The translations under genes and the position numbers were made by a program. A stretch of DNA of 64,000 bases from Lachnospiraceae bacterium (GTDB lineage: Bacteria > Bacillota > Clostridia > Lachnospirales > Lachnospiraceae). Of the stretch, positions 28,844 through 37,879 are shown piece after piece; position 1 is the stretch's first letter, and the number at the start of each line of letters is the position of its first letter. Location of the stretch: positions 62,001 through 126,000 of the forward strand of contig JAIKZQ010000044.1 of the NCBI GenBank assembly GCA_024682075.1. Direction: 5' to 3'. The notes beneath the pieces were generated by a model, which searched no databases, had not been told where the DNA came from, and saw only the letters and a list, made by a program, of their open reading frames with translations.

Positions 28844-31114
28844 TCATTCCTTTTTCAGTTTTGCAAAGGAAGCATACATAACTTTTACGCCGTGAGCATC
28901 GAAATCGACAGTGACCTTGTGATCCCTCGGTTCCTTCACGATGGATGTGACCGTGCCCGCTCCGAACTTAAAATGCCTGACCCTGTCTCCCACGGAATAA
29001 TCAAGCTCTGCGGGTGCCGAGACTTTATCGGATCCTTTCCTGATACCCATCGCAGCAAAGGAACCCATGCCCGATGAGGGCTTGGGAGCCGGCTTTTTCT
29101 CCACGGATCTCGTAAATGATCTGGCCATCTCATCGACCCTGCGCCTTGTGCCGTACCCGTCGCCCGGATCATTCCTGCGTCTGGGCACGTAACCGTCAAT
29201 GCATTCCGAAGGTATCTCGCTCACAAAGCGGCTGACGGGATTGAACTGTGTCTCCCCCCTTAGCATCCGTGCCTTGGCCGCGGTCATTATGAGTTCCCTC
29301 TCGGCCCTGGTCATGCCGACATAGGCAAGTCTTCTCTCTTCCTCGATGTCCTCTTCATCGCCTGATGAGATCGACATATATCCCGGGAAAAGTCCGTCCT
29401 CCATTCCGGCAAGGTATACCACGGGGAATTCGAGTCCCTTTGCGGAGTGAAGAGTCATGAGCACAACTCTCTCGGATTCCATGTCCGCATTGTCCAGATC
29501 GCTCACAAGTGCAACTTCCTCCAGAAAATCGGAAAGTGTTGCATCCGGTCTGCTCTCGGAAAAAGATGCCGCCTTGCTCACAAGCTCGTTAATGTTTTCT
29601 ATGCGGTCATCTGCCTTCTCATCATCCATGTCCTTCAGATACTCTTCGTAATCCGTCAGTTCGATGATGCGCTCGACAAGTTCACCGAGCGTCCCGTTGT
29701 CCCTGTATGCCCTTAAGACCGCGATCAGATCCGTGAACACGCTTATCTTCGAAGCAGCTTTTCCGAGTCCCGGAATGTCCGACGCCTCACACATTGCCGC
29801 AAACAGCGACTTGTCCCTGCTCTCGGCATAATCCTGGACCTTCTCCAGAGTCGCATTTCCGATGGACCTCTTGGGAACGTTCACTATCCTTCGTACGGAC
29901 AGGTCGTCGATCCCCGAATCGATCACCTTGAGGTAGGCAAGGATATCCTTGATCTCGGCTCTCGAATAAAAGTTGACGCCTCCGACCACGTTGTAGGGGA
30001 TGCCGGCATTGATCAGACGCTCTTCTATGATCCTGGACTGGGCATTTGTCCTGTACAGGACCGCACAGCTTCCGTAGCCGCATTCACCCGACCTGCTGTG
30101 ACGCTTTATGTCCGAAACGATAAATTCAGCTTCCTCATAAGCTGTGTCAAACTGATTGAATACAGGCTTTTTGCCGCTCTTGTTCTCCGTCCAGAGTCTT
30201 TTTTCCTTTCGGCCGTAATTATTGGCTATGACGGCATTGGCGGCATCGAGTATGTACTGCGTCGATCTGTAGTTCTGCTCCAGCTTGATCACTGTAGCTT
30301 CCGGGTAATGCTCCTCAAAATCAAGTATGTTCCTGATGTTAGCTCCGCGGAATCTGTATATTGACTGATCGTCATCACCGACAACGCACAGATTTCTGTA
30401 CTTATCGGCCAGGAGCCTTATCATCTCAAACTGCGCAGTATTGGTATCCTGATACTCATCCACAAGGATGTACCTGAATCTCTCCCTGTATCTCTCCAGG
30501 ACGTCCGGGTATTCCCTGAACAGTTTAACGGTCAGCATGATAATGTCATCGAAATCGACAGCATTGTTCTTGAGAAGGGTTTCCTGATATTCCCTGTAGC
30601 ATCTTAAATATACGGTCTTGTTGAAATCACCTATGACTTCCTTCTCATATTCTGCAGGATCGATCAGTTCATTCTTGAGAGTGGAGATCTCGGACAGAAT
30701 GCTTCTTTCCTTATATCTCTTGGTATCGATGTTCAGTCTCTTGCAGACATTCTTCATCACAGTCTTCTGATCATCGGTATCATATACGGTGAATCTGTCA
30801 TCATATCCAAGCAAAGAGATATTTGACCTGAGTATGCGCATGCATGCCGAATGAAAGGTTGATACCCACATCCTGTCGGCATCGTCACCCACGAGTGACA
30901 TGACTCTTTCCTTCATCTCCCCGGCAGCCTTGTTCGTGAAAGTAACAGCCAGGATGTTATAGGGATTAACATATCTCTCCGAAATGAGATAAGCGATCCT
31001 GTATGTGAGCGTGCGGGTCTTGCCCGATCCCGCTCCCGCAAGTATGAGAAGAGGACCGTCCGGAGCGGTGACGGCCTCACTTTGTTTGATATTCAATCCG
31101 TCTGTAAGGGACAT
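28844..31114 (-). CDS. pcrA: UvrD/PcrA-type ATP-dependent DNA helicase
   Basis: 756 residues. Superfamily 1 helicase motifs in order: Q motif, Walker A GAGSGKT near residue 28, DEYQDTN (motif II), GDDDQSIYRFRGA (III), and YVGMTRAERE (VI). A linker leads to a C-terminal Tudor-like domain with GDRVRHFKFGAG. It acts in repair and removal of RNA polymerase or RecA from DNA. Start overlaps the upstream stop as TGATG. Confidence 0.95.
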   Translation of the reverse strand: MSLTDGLNIKQSEAVTAPDGPLLILAGAGSGKTRTLTYRIAYLISERYVNPYNILAVTFTNKAAGEMKERVMSLVGDDADRMWVSTFHSACMRILRSNISLLGYDDRFTVYDTDDQKTVMKNVCKRLNIDTKRYKERSILSEISTLKNELIDPAEYEKEVIGDFNKTVYLRCYREYQETLLKNNAVDFDDIIMLTVKLFREYPDVLERYRERFRYILVDEYQDTNTAQFEMIRLLADKYRNLCVVGDDDQSIYRFRGANIRNILDFEEHYPEATVIKLEQNYRSTQYILDAANAVIANNYGRKEKRLWTENKSGKKPVFNQFDTAYEEAEFIVSDIKRHSRSGECGYGSCAVLYRTNAQSRIIEERLINAGIPYNVVGGVNFYSRAEIKDILAYLKVIDSGIDDLSVRRIVNVPKRSIGNATLEKVQDYAESRDKSLFAAMCEASDIPGLGKAASKISVFTDLIAVLRAYRDNGTLGELVERIIELTDYEEYLKDMDDEKADDRIENINELVSKAASFSESRPDATLSDFLEEVALVSDLDNADMESERVVLMTLHSAKGLEFPVVYLAGMEDGLFPGYMSISSGDEEDIEEERRLAYVGMTRAERELIMTAAKARMLRGETQFNPVSRFVSEIPSECIDGYVPRRRNDPGDGYGTRRRVDEMARSFTRSVEKKPAPKPSSGMGSFAAMGIRKGSDKVSAPAELDYSVGDRVRHFKFGAGTVTSIVKEPRDHKVTVDFDAHGVKVMYASFAKLKKE

Positions 31115-31878
31115 CAGACACTCTCCTTGATAGCACAGAAATTCCAGACCTTGATATTGAACTCGGTCACCTGGGATCCGCAGTAAGGGCAGACCTTGAC
31201 CCCGAGGGTATTGATTGCTCCGCCGCAGTTCGGGCAGTTGAGCGCATGACCCGATGCGGCGATGTTATCGATCTTGTCGGCATCCTGTATATAACAGCAG
31301 TCGATCGTGTATCTGGTCTGGCAAACGGAATCCTTGTTCCCCCTTATGACCTTGCCTTCCTGATCTGCCCAGAACTTGTACTGGACAGCGGACTGGAATC
31401 TTACAACGCACCTTCCGGGGAACTTGTTATATGTATTAAGGACCGTGTTATGGATCCTGATATCTTCATAGTGTTCTTTGATCTCACGCATGTTAAGATC
31501 ATTGAGTCTCAGGAAAAGAGCTTCTTTAAGCTCCTCATTCCCGTCCTCGAGCATTCCCGCATTCCGGGTATCTATGGCCATGAGGTATTCCCTGAGGCAG
31601 TTCTCTGCCCTGGCTTTCATCTCGCCTATATTGAACTCCGGAAAATCCTTTGCAATCTTCGGCGCGTATATTGACGATCCGTCAGAAACCGATCTGGGGG
31701 TCTGCAGATACTCCTGCTCGACGTTCTTGAGGCTGCCCAGAAGATCGCTGTTTCCGAACATGTCCTGTGAGATCTCTCTTGCTTTATTCCTGATCTTAAA
31801 ATATATGATCAGACCGGTCACCATGACAAAGGCGAGCAATGCGAGAAAGATTATCGATAAGACCACAGATATGCGCAT
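31114..31878 (-). CDS. Membrane-anchored Tim44-like domain protein with zinc ribbon
   Basis: 254 residues. One N-terminal membrane helix (about 3-27), a Tim44-like cystatin fold (about 95-195), and a terminal zinc ribbon CPNC-CPYC near residue 216-234. Tim44-like domains bind membranes or partner proteins; the bacterial role is unknown. Translationally coupled to pcrA. It follows the SPFH zinc-ribbon protein gene, but a terminator separates them. Confidence 0.8.
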   Translation of the reverse strand: MRISVVLSIIFLALLAFVMVTGLIIYFKIRNKAREISQDMFGNSDLLGSLKNVEQEYLQTPRSVSDGSSIYAPKIAKDFPEFNIGEMKARAENCLREYLMAIDTRNAGMLEDGNEELKEALFLRLNDLNMREIKEHYEDIRIHNTVLNTYNKFPGRCVVRFQSAVQYKFWADQEGKVIRGNKDSVCQTRYTIDCCYIQDADKIDNIAASGHALNCPNCGGAINTLGVKVCPYCGSQVTEFNIKVWNFCAIKESV

Positions 31879-31893
31879 CTTTACTATCCTTTC

Positions 31894-31929
31894 AAAAAGC
31901 CCGTCCCCTGTTGAATCGGAGACGGGCTT
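31894..31929 (-). terminator. Terminator of the SPFH protein gene
   Basis: A 9-bp perfect stem AAGCCCGTC/GACGGGCTT (31897-31905 with 31921-31929), followed by T residues on the minus strand. Confidence 0.88.
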
Positions 31930-31949
31930 CCAAGATCACTGTTTAACTA

Positions 31950-33317
31950 TCACTGCTTGATGTCGTTGGCATCAAAGGGATCGCCGCACTGAGGGCAGAA
32001 CTTGGGAGGATTTGCAGGATCCTCGGGCTCGAATCCGCACTTGTCGCACTTGTAAAGAGGTGCGCCTGCAGGTCTCTTGGATCCGCAGTTGTTGCAGAAG
32101 TTACCCTGGTTTACGGTTCCGCAAGTGCAGGTCCAGCCTGCATTTGAAGGCTTAGCGCTTCCGCAGTTAGAACAGAACTTTCCGGTGTTGCCACCGGTTC
32201 CGCAAGTGCAGGTCCATCCGTTGACGGGAGCTGCGCCTGCAACGACGCCGCCACCCATGGGCTGCTGATACATCTGCTGCTGAGGCTGCTGATACATCTG
32301 CTGCTGAGCACCCATCTGGTACATTCCTGCTGCCTGCTGTCCGCCCATCATGCTTGCCATGTTCATTCCTGCGAATGCCATCATGGGGCCGGTAGAAGTA
32401 TTCTTTGCAGCTGCTTCCATTGCGTTGACGGTTCCGAGAGTCATTGCTGCAGCGCCCATGTTGGGATCTCTGTAGACAGCTCTCTCCTGAGCGTCCTTAA
32501 GTCTCTTCTCATCCTCTTCGTTAGCCTTAACGGAGTTGATGGAGATGGAAGCGATGTTGATACCACGGAGGTCACCCCACTGGGATGAAAGCTCCTCATT
32601 GAGGATGTTGCAGAGCTCGGTGGTATGAGCAACAAGCTGATCATACTCAATGCGCTGAGCGGAGATCTTCGCAAATGCAGGCTGAAGAGCACTGCAAAGC
32701 TCTGACTTCATGATGGAAGAAAGGTTCTCCTTGGTGTAGTCACCGGTAACGTTGCCGGATACATGCTTATAGAAAAGAAGGGGATCTACGATCTTGAAGG
32801 AATACTCACCGTTTGCCTTGATGTTGACGGTAAGCTTCATTCCGAGATCAGGATCTACGATCTTGAAAGGGACGGTCTGAGGGGTTCCCCACTTGTTCTG
32901 AAGGATCTCCTTGGTGTTGATGAAGTACACTCTCTGATCCTTGCCGGTATTGCCGCCCATTGCAATTCTCTTGCCTATGGTCTTGAAAGTGTTGAGAAGA
33001 TTCTCACCGAGCTTTCCGTAGAAAAGAGAAGGCTCTGAAGACTGATCATAAATGAACTCACCGGGTTCTGCGCAGAAATCCACAACCGCTCCCTGATCTA
33101 CGATCAGCATGCATTGTCCTTCATTGACAGCGATCTTAGAACCGTTTGAAATGATGTTGTCATTTCCCTTGGTGTTCTGATTCCTGGAGCCGTTTGTTCT
33201 TACCTGTCCTTTGGTAAGAAGGACGTCGTTTGACATTGAATCGCAGTAGAAAAACTCAAGCCACTGATCGGCAAGGGTTCCGCCTGCTGCAGCCATAGCG
33301 GCACTGATAAGTCCCAT
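31950..33317 (-). CDS. SPFH domain protein with three zinc ribbons (YdjI-like)
   Basis: 455 residues. An SPFH/band-7-like domain (about 20-285) that lacks a membrane segment, a Met/Gln/Ala-rich linker with QQMYQQP repeats (about 315-360), then three four-Cys zinc ribbons: two near-identical WTCTCGT...FCNCGS copies and a third CDKCG...FCPQCG. Bacillus YdjI-type proteins of this layout join envelope-stress membrane complexes; the role here is inferred. AGGAGG precedes the ATG and it has its own promoter and terminator. Confidence 0.85.
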   Translation of the reverse strand: MGLISAAMAAAGGTLADQWLEFFYCDSMSNDVLLTKGQVRTNGSRNQNTKGNDNIISNGSKIAVNEGQCMLIVDQGAVVDFCAEPGEFIYDQSSEPSLFYGKLGENLLNTFKTIGKRIAMGGNTGKDQRVYFINTKEILQNKWGTPQTVPFKIVDPDLGMKLTVNIKANGEYSFKIVDPLLFYKHVSGNVTGDYTKENLSSIMKSELCSALQPAFAKISAQRIEYDQLVAHTTELCNILNEELSSQWGDLRGINIASISINSVKANEEDEKRLKDAQERAVYRDPNMGAAAMTLGTVNAMEAAAKNTSTGPMMAFAGMNMASMMGGQQAAGMYQMGAQQQMYQQPQQQMYQQPMGGGVVAGAAPVNGWTCTCGTGGNTGKFCSNCGSAKPSNAGWTCTCGTVNQGNFCNNCGSKRPAGAPLYKCDKCGFEPEDPANPPKFCPQCGDPFDANDIKQ

Positions 33318-33349
33318 ATTCTAATCCCTCCTAAAAATATGTTGTCTCC

Positions 33350-33379
33350 GGTTTTTCGTGATCTTTTCTTTCGAAAACC
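33350..33379 (-). other. Leader hairpin of the SPFH gene
   Basis: GGTTTTTCG (33350-33358) can pair with CGAAAACC (33372-33379) with one bulged base, in the 5' leader between promoter and AGGAGG. Function unknown. Confidence 0.4.
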
Positions 33380-33399
33380 CACGACCCTGACAGTTAAAA

Positions 33400-33429
33400 A
33401 TTATACACTATGATCGGCCTTTCTTGCAA
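33400..33429 (-). promoter_or_regulatory. Promoter of the SPFH protein gene
   Basis: TTGCAA (33429-33424), 18 bases, TATAAT (33405-33400) on the minus strand; leader about 75 bases. Confidence 0.65.
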
Positions 33430-33506
33430 GGAATATCAGATGTCCAAAAGATGCTTTTAAAAAGATAAAACTTATTATCCGCAGATGCATACAGACAGAG
33501 TTTTTA

Positions 33507-33515
33507 TGATATAAT
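33507..33515 (+). promoter_or_regulatory. Extended -10 promoter of the response regulator gene
   Basis: TGATATAAT on plus, 24 bases before the ATG at 33540; no clear -35 box. The same nonamer precedes the gene at 20092. Confidence 0.5.
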
Positions 33516-33539
33516 CATTACGTATGGGGGAGACCGTTT

Positions 33540-34301
33540 ATGGCATCGATACTCTTCATCAGAAAAGAGAAAAACTTCATGACCGGCGCGATCACGGGCG
33601 GACTTACCAAAGCCGGTTTTGAGATCACCGAGGAATCTATAAACGTTGACTCGGTTCAAAAATATAAGGATGAATGCGCACTGATACTCTTTTACACCGA
33701 CGGCATCGAATCACTTGAGGACATATCTTCGATGTTGGTTTACCTTAAGGATCTGTGCCTGGAGGAAAACAAGCTCCTGTATCTCATAGGCGATCCCAAT
33801 GAGTTTTCGTTCATATGCAAGACCATCCCGAAGGCTTCTCTTTGCGACACGATGGCAAGGCCTCTGGACATGAACAGGCTCATCGATGACATGAACAAGT
33901 ATACTTCTTCCGATTTCAGTCAGAAGAAGAACCTGCTGGTCGTGGACGATGACGCCACTTATCTCAAGATAGTCCGCGAATGGCTCAAGAACGATTACAA
34001 TGTCACGATCGTGTCATCCGCAATGCAGGCCATCACTTACATGTCCAATAATCACGTCGATCTCCTTCTGCTTGATTATGAGATGCCCATCACGAACGGG
34101 CCCAAGGTTTATGAGATGATGAAGTCGGACCCCGAGATCTCCGGAATTCCCGTCATGTTCCTCACGGGCAAGAACGACTTCGACAGCATCATCAAGGTCA
34201 TGTCATTAAAGCCTGCGGGATACCTTCTCAAGACGATCAACAAGAGCGATCTGATCAAGACGCTGAAGCAGTTCTTCGTAAACCAGAAATACGGGAAATG
34301 A
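33540..34301 (+). CDS. Orphan response regulator with pseudo-receiver N-terminus
   Basis: 253 residues. The C-terminal half (about 130-250) is a standard receiver: VVDDDA, phospho-Asp in LLDYEMP, T in LTGK, and a Lys region LLKT. The N-terminal 125 residues have receiver-like alternation but lack the acidic pair (FIRKEKN), and have ARPLD where KP is expected, so I read it as a degenerate receiver. No DNA-binding or enzymatic output. GGGGGAG is near the ATG. Possible partners are the two hybrid kinases in this window, without direct evidence. Confidence 0.85.
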   Translation: MASILFIRKEKNFMTGAITGGLTKAGFEITEESINVDSVQKYKDECALILFYTDGIESLEDISSMLVYLKDLCLEENKLLYLIGDPNEFSFICKTIPKASLCDTMARPLDMNRLIDDMNKYTSSDFSQKKNLLVVDDDATYLKIVREWLKNDYNVTIVSSAMQAITYMSNNHVDLLLLDYEMPITNGPKVYEMMKSDPEISGIPVMFLTGKNDFDSIIKVMSLKPAGYLLKTINKSDLIKTLKQFFVNQKYGK

Positions 34302-34310
34302 TCATTCAAA

Positions 34311-34345
34311 AGGGCTGTCACCCCGGAGGTGGCAGCCCTGTTTTA
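34311..34345 (+). terminator. Response regulator terminator
   Basis: A 12-bp stem AGGGCTGTCACC with GGTGGCAGCCCT (34311-34322, 34328-34339, one G-T pair), then GTTTTA. Confidence 0.88.
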
Positions 34346-34407
34346 ATATATCCGTTTCAAATATGCATTATGACTTTCGAACGATCCGTGCAAAAATGAT
34401 CCCGTGG

Positions 34408-35028
34408 TTATTTGGCATCAGGATCCTCGCTCAAAAACTGCTCCTCGGCCATGTCGTCGATCATGTGCTCGATGATGGTCTTCTTCAGATAAATGTCATA
34501 TCCGAGCTGACAGATAAAAGCGAATTTCTTCAGATACTCCCTCATGTCTTCGGGGGCATCATCAAAGCCTCTTTCGATCTTCTCCATCTTCTCGTCGATG
34601 TCTTTTTTCAGTTTGCCTCTTGCGCCTTTTCCGGCAGAGATCATCTCGGCATAGAGTTTTTCAACCGAATAACCGTCTCCGAGCACTTCGTTTGACAAGG
34701 GAGTCAGAAGAGTCTGAATGTCACTTATCGAAAGGAAGGACTTGAAATAAAAGATAAAGAGCAGCTCAAGCATATGCTCTCTGGAATACTTCTTCTTGAG
34801 AGGGGGATGAATGAGATGATTCTTCGCATAATTATTGATCATCGTCTTGGTCAGGACCTTATCCTTGGACGGTTTTCTCACAAGACTGGTAAGCTTCCTG
34901 TCCATGAAAGTAGTCAGCTGATCCATATATAATTCCATTGCGGGAAGTTCGTCCGGAGAAATGGTATTGATGGTCTTAAGATTATCTATTGCCCTGGAGA
35001 CCGTGTCATGAAAGTTCTCTTCGTTCAT
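34408..35028 (-). CDS. DUF1836 putative transcriptional regulator
   Basis: 206 residues. The DUF1836 signature is clear: ELYMDQLTTFM, LTKTMINNYAK, PPLKKKYSREH, and SISDIQTLL, a MerR-like winged helix variant found in Firmicutes. Target unknown. A 15-base palindrome at 35038-35052 overlaps its ribosome binding site and may be an autoregulatory site. It lies divergent to the permease gene. Confidence 0.85.
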   Translation of the reverse strand: MNEENFHDTVSRAIDNLKTINTISPDELPAMELYMDQLTTFMDRKLTSLVRKPSKDKVLTKTMINNYAKNHLIHPPLKKKYSREHMLELLFIFYFKSFLSISDIQTLLTPLSNEVLGDGYSVEKLYAEMISAGKGARGKLKKDIDEKMEKIERGFDDAPEDMREYLKKFAFICQLGYDIYLKKTIIEHMIDDMAEEQFLSEDPDAK

Positions 35029-35037
35029 GAATTCACC

Positions 35038-35052
35038 TCAAACTTAGTTTGA
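35038..35052. promoter_or_regulatory. Palindrome at the DUF1836 start, candidate operator
   Basis: TCAAACTTAGTTTGA: perfect 7-base arms around a central T, 10 bases upstream of the DUF1836 ATG and overlapping its GAGGTG ribosome binding site. It also lies in the divergent gap to the permease gene. Confidence 0.45.
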
Positions 35053-35143
35053 TATCGAAGATCGCCATTTATAAATGAGCGAAACTCGATTCTGATATTT
35101 CATTATATAGTTATAAATACCACATGGCAAGATGTTTAAACTG

Positions 35144-35152
35144 TGATAAAAT
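35144..35152 (+). promoter_or_regulatory. Extended -10 promoter of the permease gene
   Basis: TGATAAAAT on plus; the predicted transcript start, about 7 bases downstream, coincides with the ATG at 35160. Confidence 0.45.
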
Positions 35153-35159
35153 AATCCTC

Positions 35160-36302
35160 ATGTTCACGAAAATATTAAAACTCATAAAGAAAGATCCCAT
35201 GCTGCCGGTGTCTTTGCTGGCAGCCGTTATTTCGCTGTTCATCACGCCCCCTTCGAAGGACCTTCTGACAGCCATCGACTGGCATACGCTCGGCATCCTC
35301 TTCATGATGCTCACGGTTCTCGAAGGCTTCAAGCAGGAAAATCTTTTCAGGCCTTTGTTAAAGCTCGGTTCCGGCTTGAAGACGATGATCACTCTCTCGC
35401 TGTTCCTCATCTTCGGGGTATTCTTCACGTCAATGTTCGTCACCAATGATGTTTCTCTCATCATCTTCGTTCCCTTAACGATCCTTCTTTTCAGAAGTGC
35501 AAAGCGTGAAGAGTGCATCCTTCCCGTCATATCGATGGAAAACATTGCCGCCATCAGAGGTTCGCTCCTCATGCCTTTCGGAAGCCCTCAGAATCTCTTT
35601 CTTTTTAACAAGTCGGGGGTGAGTGCCGCAACCTTCATGCTCCACATGTCGCCTCTTTGCATAGGATCCGCCGTGCTCCTCATAATCTTTGTACTCGTAT
35701 ATTACAGAAAAGAAAAAGGACGCCGCATAACTTTCGAGCTTGACTTACAGCCGTGGGGAAAAGAAGGCAGGGCAAGACGAATAACCTACATCCTGCTGTT
35801 TGTGATGATACTTATCGTCATAGTATCCCGCACCGTTCTCTGGCCTTTTGCCGTGTGCATAGTGATCGTATCAGTGCTTGCGGTCAACAGAAAGCTTTTG
35901 GGAAGCGTCGATTATGTGCTTCTTGTAACATTCTTCTGTTTCTTTGTTTTCTCATCATCCGTGACAGCCAACCCGGCAATAGGTTCATTCCTTCAGCACA
36001 CCGTATCCGGTCACGAATACGCATCGGTCATAATTGTGAGCCAGGTCATCTCAAACGTGCCGGCCTCGATCGTGCTCTATCCCTTCACGGAGAACTTTGC
36101 CGGGCTTATCTACGGAGCAGACACCGCGGGACTTTGTTCTCTCATAGGTTCCCTCGCTTCCGTGATCAATTACCGAATCTACGTGCGTGAGTATCCCGGA
36201 AAAGGAAAGGATTTCATAAAGACGTTCACACTTGTGAGCTGGGCCTTTTTCATCATAGTGGTCATTCCCGGTTATCTTCTTTGCAGCTGGAGATTCTTCT
36301 GA
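35160..36302 (+). CDS. Ion transporter superfamily permease (ArsB/NhaD/SLC13-like)
   Basis: 380 residues from the ATG at 35160; an ATG at 35124 would add 12 residues but has no ribosome binding site, and an extended -10 lies between. About ten membrane helices. The half-helix signatures of this superfamily are present: VTNDVSLIIF near residue 98 and SNVPASIVLY near residue 295. The substrate could be an anion, a dicarboxylate or Na+/H+. Smaller than typical SLC13 proteins (450+). No terminator follows before yerC. Confidence 0.8.
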   Translation: MFTKILKLIKKDPMLPVSLLAAVISLFITPPSKDLLTAIDWHTLGILFMMLTVLEGFKQENLFRPLLKLGSGLKTMITLSLFLIFGVFFTSMFVTNDVSLIIFVPLTILLFRSAKREECILPVISMENIAAIRGSLLMPFGSPQNLFLFNKSGVSAATFMLHMSPLCIGSAVLLIIFVLVYYRKEKGRRITFELDLQPWGKEGRARRITYILLFVMILIVIVSRTVLWPFAVCIVIVSVLAVNRKLLGSVDYVLLVTFFCFFVFSSSVTANPAIGSFLQHTVSGHEYASVIIVSQVISNVPASIVLYPFTENFAGLIYGADTAGLCSLIGSLASVINYRIYVREYPGKGKDFIKTFTLVSWAFFIIVVIPGYLLCSWRFF

Positions 36303-36368
36303 GAAGCAGCAGGAGATTCTTCCGGGAAGCAGCCGGACCCATACCGGAGATGGCTTTTGCCGGGGCTC

Positions 36369-36397
36369 TTTACTTTCATTTGTTAAAGTGCTAAAAT
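36369..36397 (+). promoter_or_regulatory. yerC promoter with dyad shared with gdhA
   Basis: TTTACT (36369-36374), 17 bases, TAAAAT (36392-36397). The segment reads TTTACTTT, six unrelated bases, TTAAAGTGCTA, the same as in the gdhA promoter. ACTTT and AAAGT form a dyad. Confidence 0.7.
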
Positions 36398-36444
36398 TTC
36401 AACTTGTGAAAGCAATTCATTTCATTAAGGGGAGAGATACGATA

Positions 36445-36747
36445 ATGAATGATAAATTAAGATCCGAGTCGGTCGACCAGCTTTTTAAGGGCATCTTACA
36501 GCTTCAGACAGTGGAGGAATGCTATTCTTTCTTCGAGGATCTGTGCACCATAGGCGAACTCGTCAGCATGTCACAGAGATTTGAAGTAGCCAAGATGCTG
36601 GGAGAAGGACAGACCTATCTTGCAATCTCAGCCAAGACCGGAGCCTCAACCGCTACCATCAGCCGTGTCAACAGAAGCCTCACCTACGGTAATGACGGAT
36701 ATGACATCGTTCTTTCAAGAATGAAGGACGAAAAAGAAGACAAATGA
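36445..36747 (+). CDS. yerC: TrpR-related protein YerC/YecD
   Basis: 100 residues from the ATG at 36445, fixed by AGGGGAGAG. All-helical TrpR-like fold with the DNA-binding helix pair LAISAKTGASTATISRVNR at about residues 60-78. Related proteins are widespread in Firmicutes and are not tryptophan repressors in the E. coli sense; targets unknown. Its own promoter carries a dyad also found at gdhA. Confidence 0.9.
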   Translation: MNDKLRSESVDQLFKGILQLQTVEECYSFFEDLCTIGELVSMSQRFEVAKMLGEGQTYLAISAKTGASTATISRVNRSLTYGNDGYDIVLSRMKDEKEDK

Positions 36748-36765
36748 CCCAAAGGTAAACGATAC

Positions 36766-36797
36766 AAAAAAGCCGGATCAGCTGATCCGGCTTTTTT
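36766..36797. terminator. Bidirectional terminator between yerC and ldhA
   Basis: A perfect 32-base palindrome centred on AGCT, with six A on one side and six T on the other, so it works in both directions. Confidence 0.93.
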
Positions 36798-36832
36798 CAT
36801 TCATGGGGACGTTCCCATGTTTTACATTCTCA

Positions 36833-37822
36833 TCACGCTACGTCATTTTCATTTTTGACGCCTGCCTGGGCATCAACAAGATTCTGAAGTGTGGTCTGTG
36901 CTATTGCGGCAAGTGCTTCCATCGTATAGAAGCCCTGGTGTGAGGTTATCATCACGTTGGGGAAGGACAACAGTCTTGCCGTGACGGAATGTGCCATTAT
37001 CTCATCGGAGAAATCCTGATACACATTGCCGGTCTCCTCCTCATACACATCAAGTCCCACTCCGAGGAATTTATCGAGACGGATTCCCTCTATGAGCTCA
37101 TTGGTGTCTATAAGGCCGCCTCTTGAAGTATTGACCAGAATGACTCCGTCCTTCATCTTCTTGATGGATTCAAGATTGATCATATGATATGTCGAATCCA
37201 TCAAAGGACAGTGAAGCGAAATAAGGTCAGAACGGGAAAGGAGTTCATCAAGAGAAACATACTCCACGAAATCCTTAAGTGAGGGATTCTCATATACGTC
37301 ATATGCGATGACTTTCATTCCGAATCCTCTGCAGATCCTTGCCATCGCAGCGCCTATCTTACCGGTTCCCACTATTCCCGCAGTCTTCTCATAGAAGTTT
37401 ACTCCGCGAAGTCCTTTAAGAGTAAAGTCATTTTCGCGTACCTTGTTATAAGCCTTGTAAAGTCTCCTGTTTACCGCAAGAGCAAGACCCATGGCAAGTT
37501 CGGCAACGGACTCGGGAGAATAACCGGGCACGCGCTTAACGATGATGCCGAGTTCTTTCGCTTTTTCGACATCCACATTGTTGAATCCTGCGCATCTCAT
37601 CAGAACATACTTAACGCCGCACTCCTTGAATATCTCCAGGGTCTTTGCACCTACATCTGCACTGACGAATGCACAGACCGCTTCATAACCTTTGGCAAGA
37701 GGCGCGGTTATCGGCTCAAGCTCATGATCGATATAATCGATCTGTATTCCCGGAAAGTTCTCAAGCTCCGGATCAAAAGACTTCTTATCGTAGATCTTGG
37801 CTGCATAAAAAAGTATTTTCAT
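36833..37822 (-). CDS. ldhA: D-lactate dehydrogenase (2-hydroxyacid dehydrogenase)
   Basis: 329 residues. NAD-binding GTGKIG near residue 151, catalytic Arg in NTSRGGLID, Glu in DVYEEE and His in TSHQGFYT. The CAGFNNVD segment and overall length match fermentative D-LDH rather than phosphoglycerate dehydrogenase. It reduces pyruvate to D-lactate to regenerate NAD. GGAGGAG precedes the ATG. An ATATCC/GGATAT inverted repeat lies in the 57-base gap to the bactofilin gene. Confidence 0.92.
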   Translation of the reverse strand: MKILFYAAKIYDKKSFDPELENFPGIQIDYIDHELEPITAPLAKGYEAVCAFVSADVGAKTLEIFKECGVKYVLMRCAGFNNVDVEKAKELGIIVKRVPGYSPESVAELAMGLALAVNRRLYKAYNKVRENDFTLKGLRGVNFYEKTAGIVGTGKIGAAMARICRGFGMKVIAYDVYENPSLKDFVEYVSLDELLSRSDLISLHCPLMDSTYHMINLESIKKMKDGVILVNTSRGGLIDTNELIEGIRLDKFLGVGLDVYEEETGNVYQDFSDEIMAHSVTARLLSFPNVMITSHQGFYTMEALAAIAQTTLQNLVDAQAGVKNENDVA

Positions 37823-37879
37823 ATCGGTATCTCCTCCACTTAAACTGTCATTCTCTGATATCCGCCAAAGGATATGGTC

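Noticed and set aside
32080..32310. Repeated DNA in the SPFH gene as possible CRISPR-like array
   Set aside because: The repeats are in frame and encode duplicated zinc ribbons and QQMYQQP units; no spacers of constant length.
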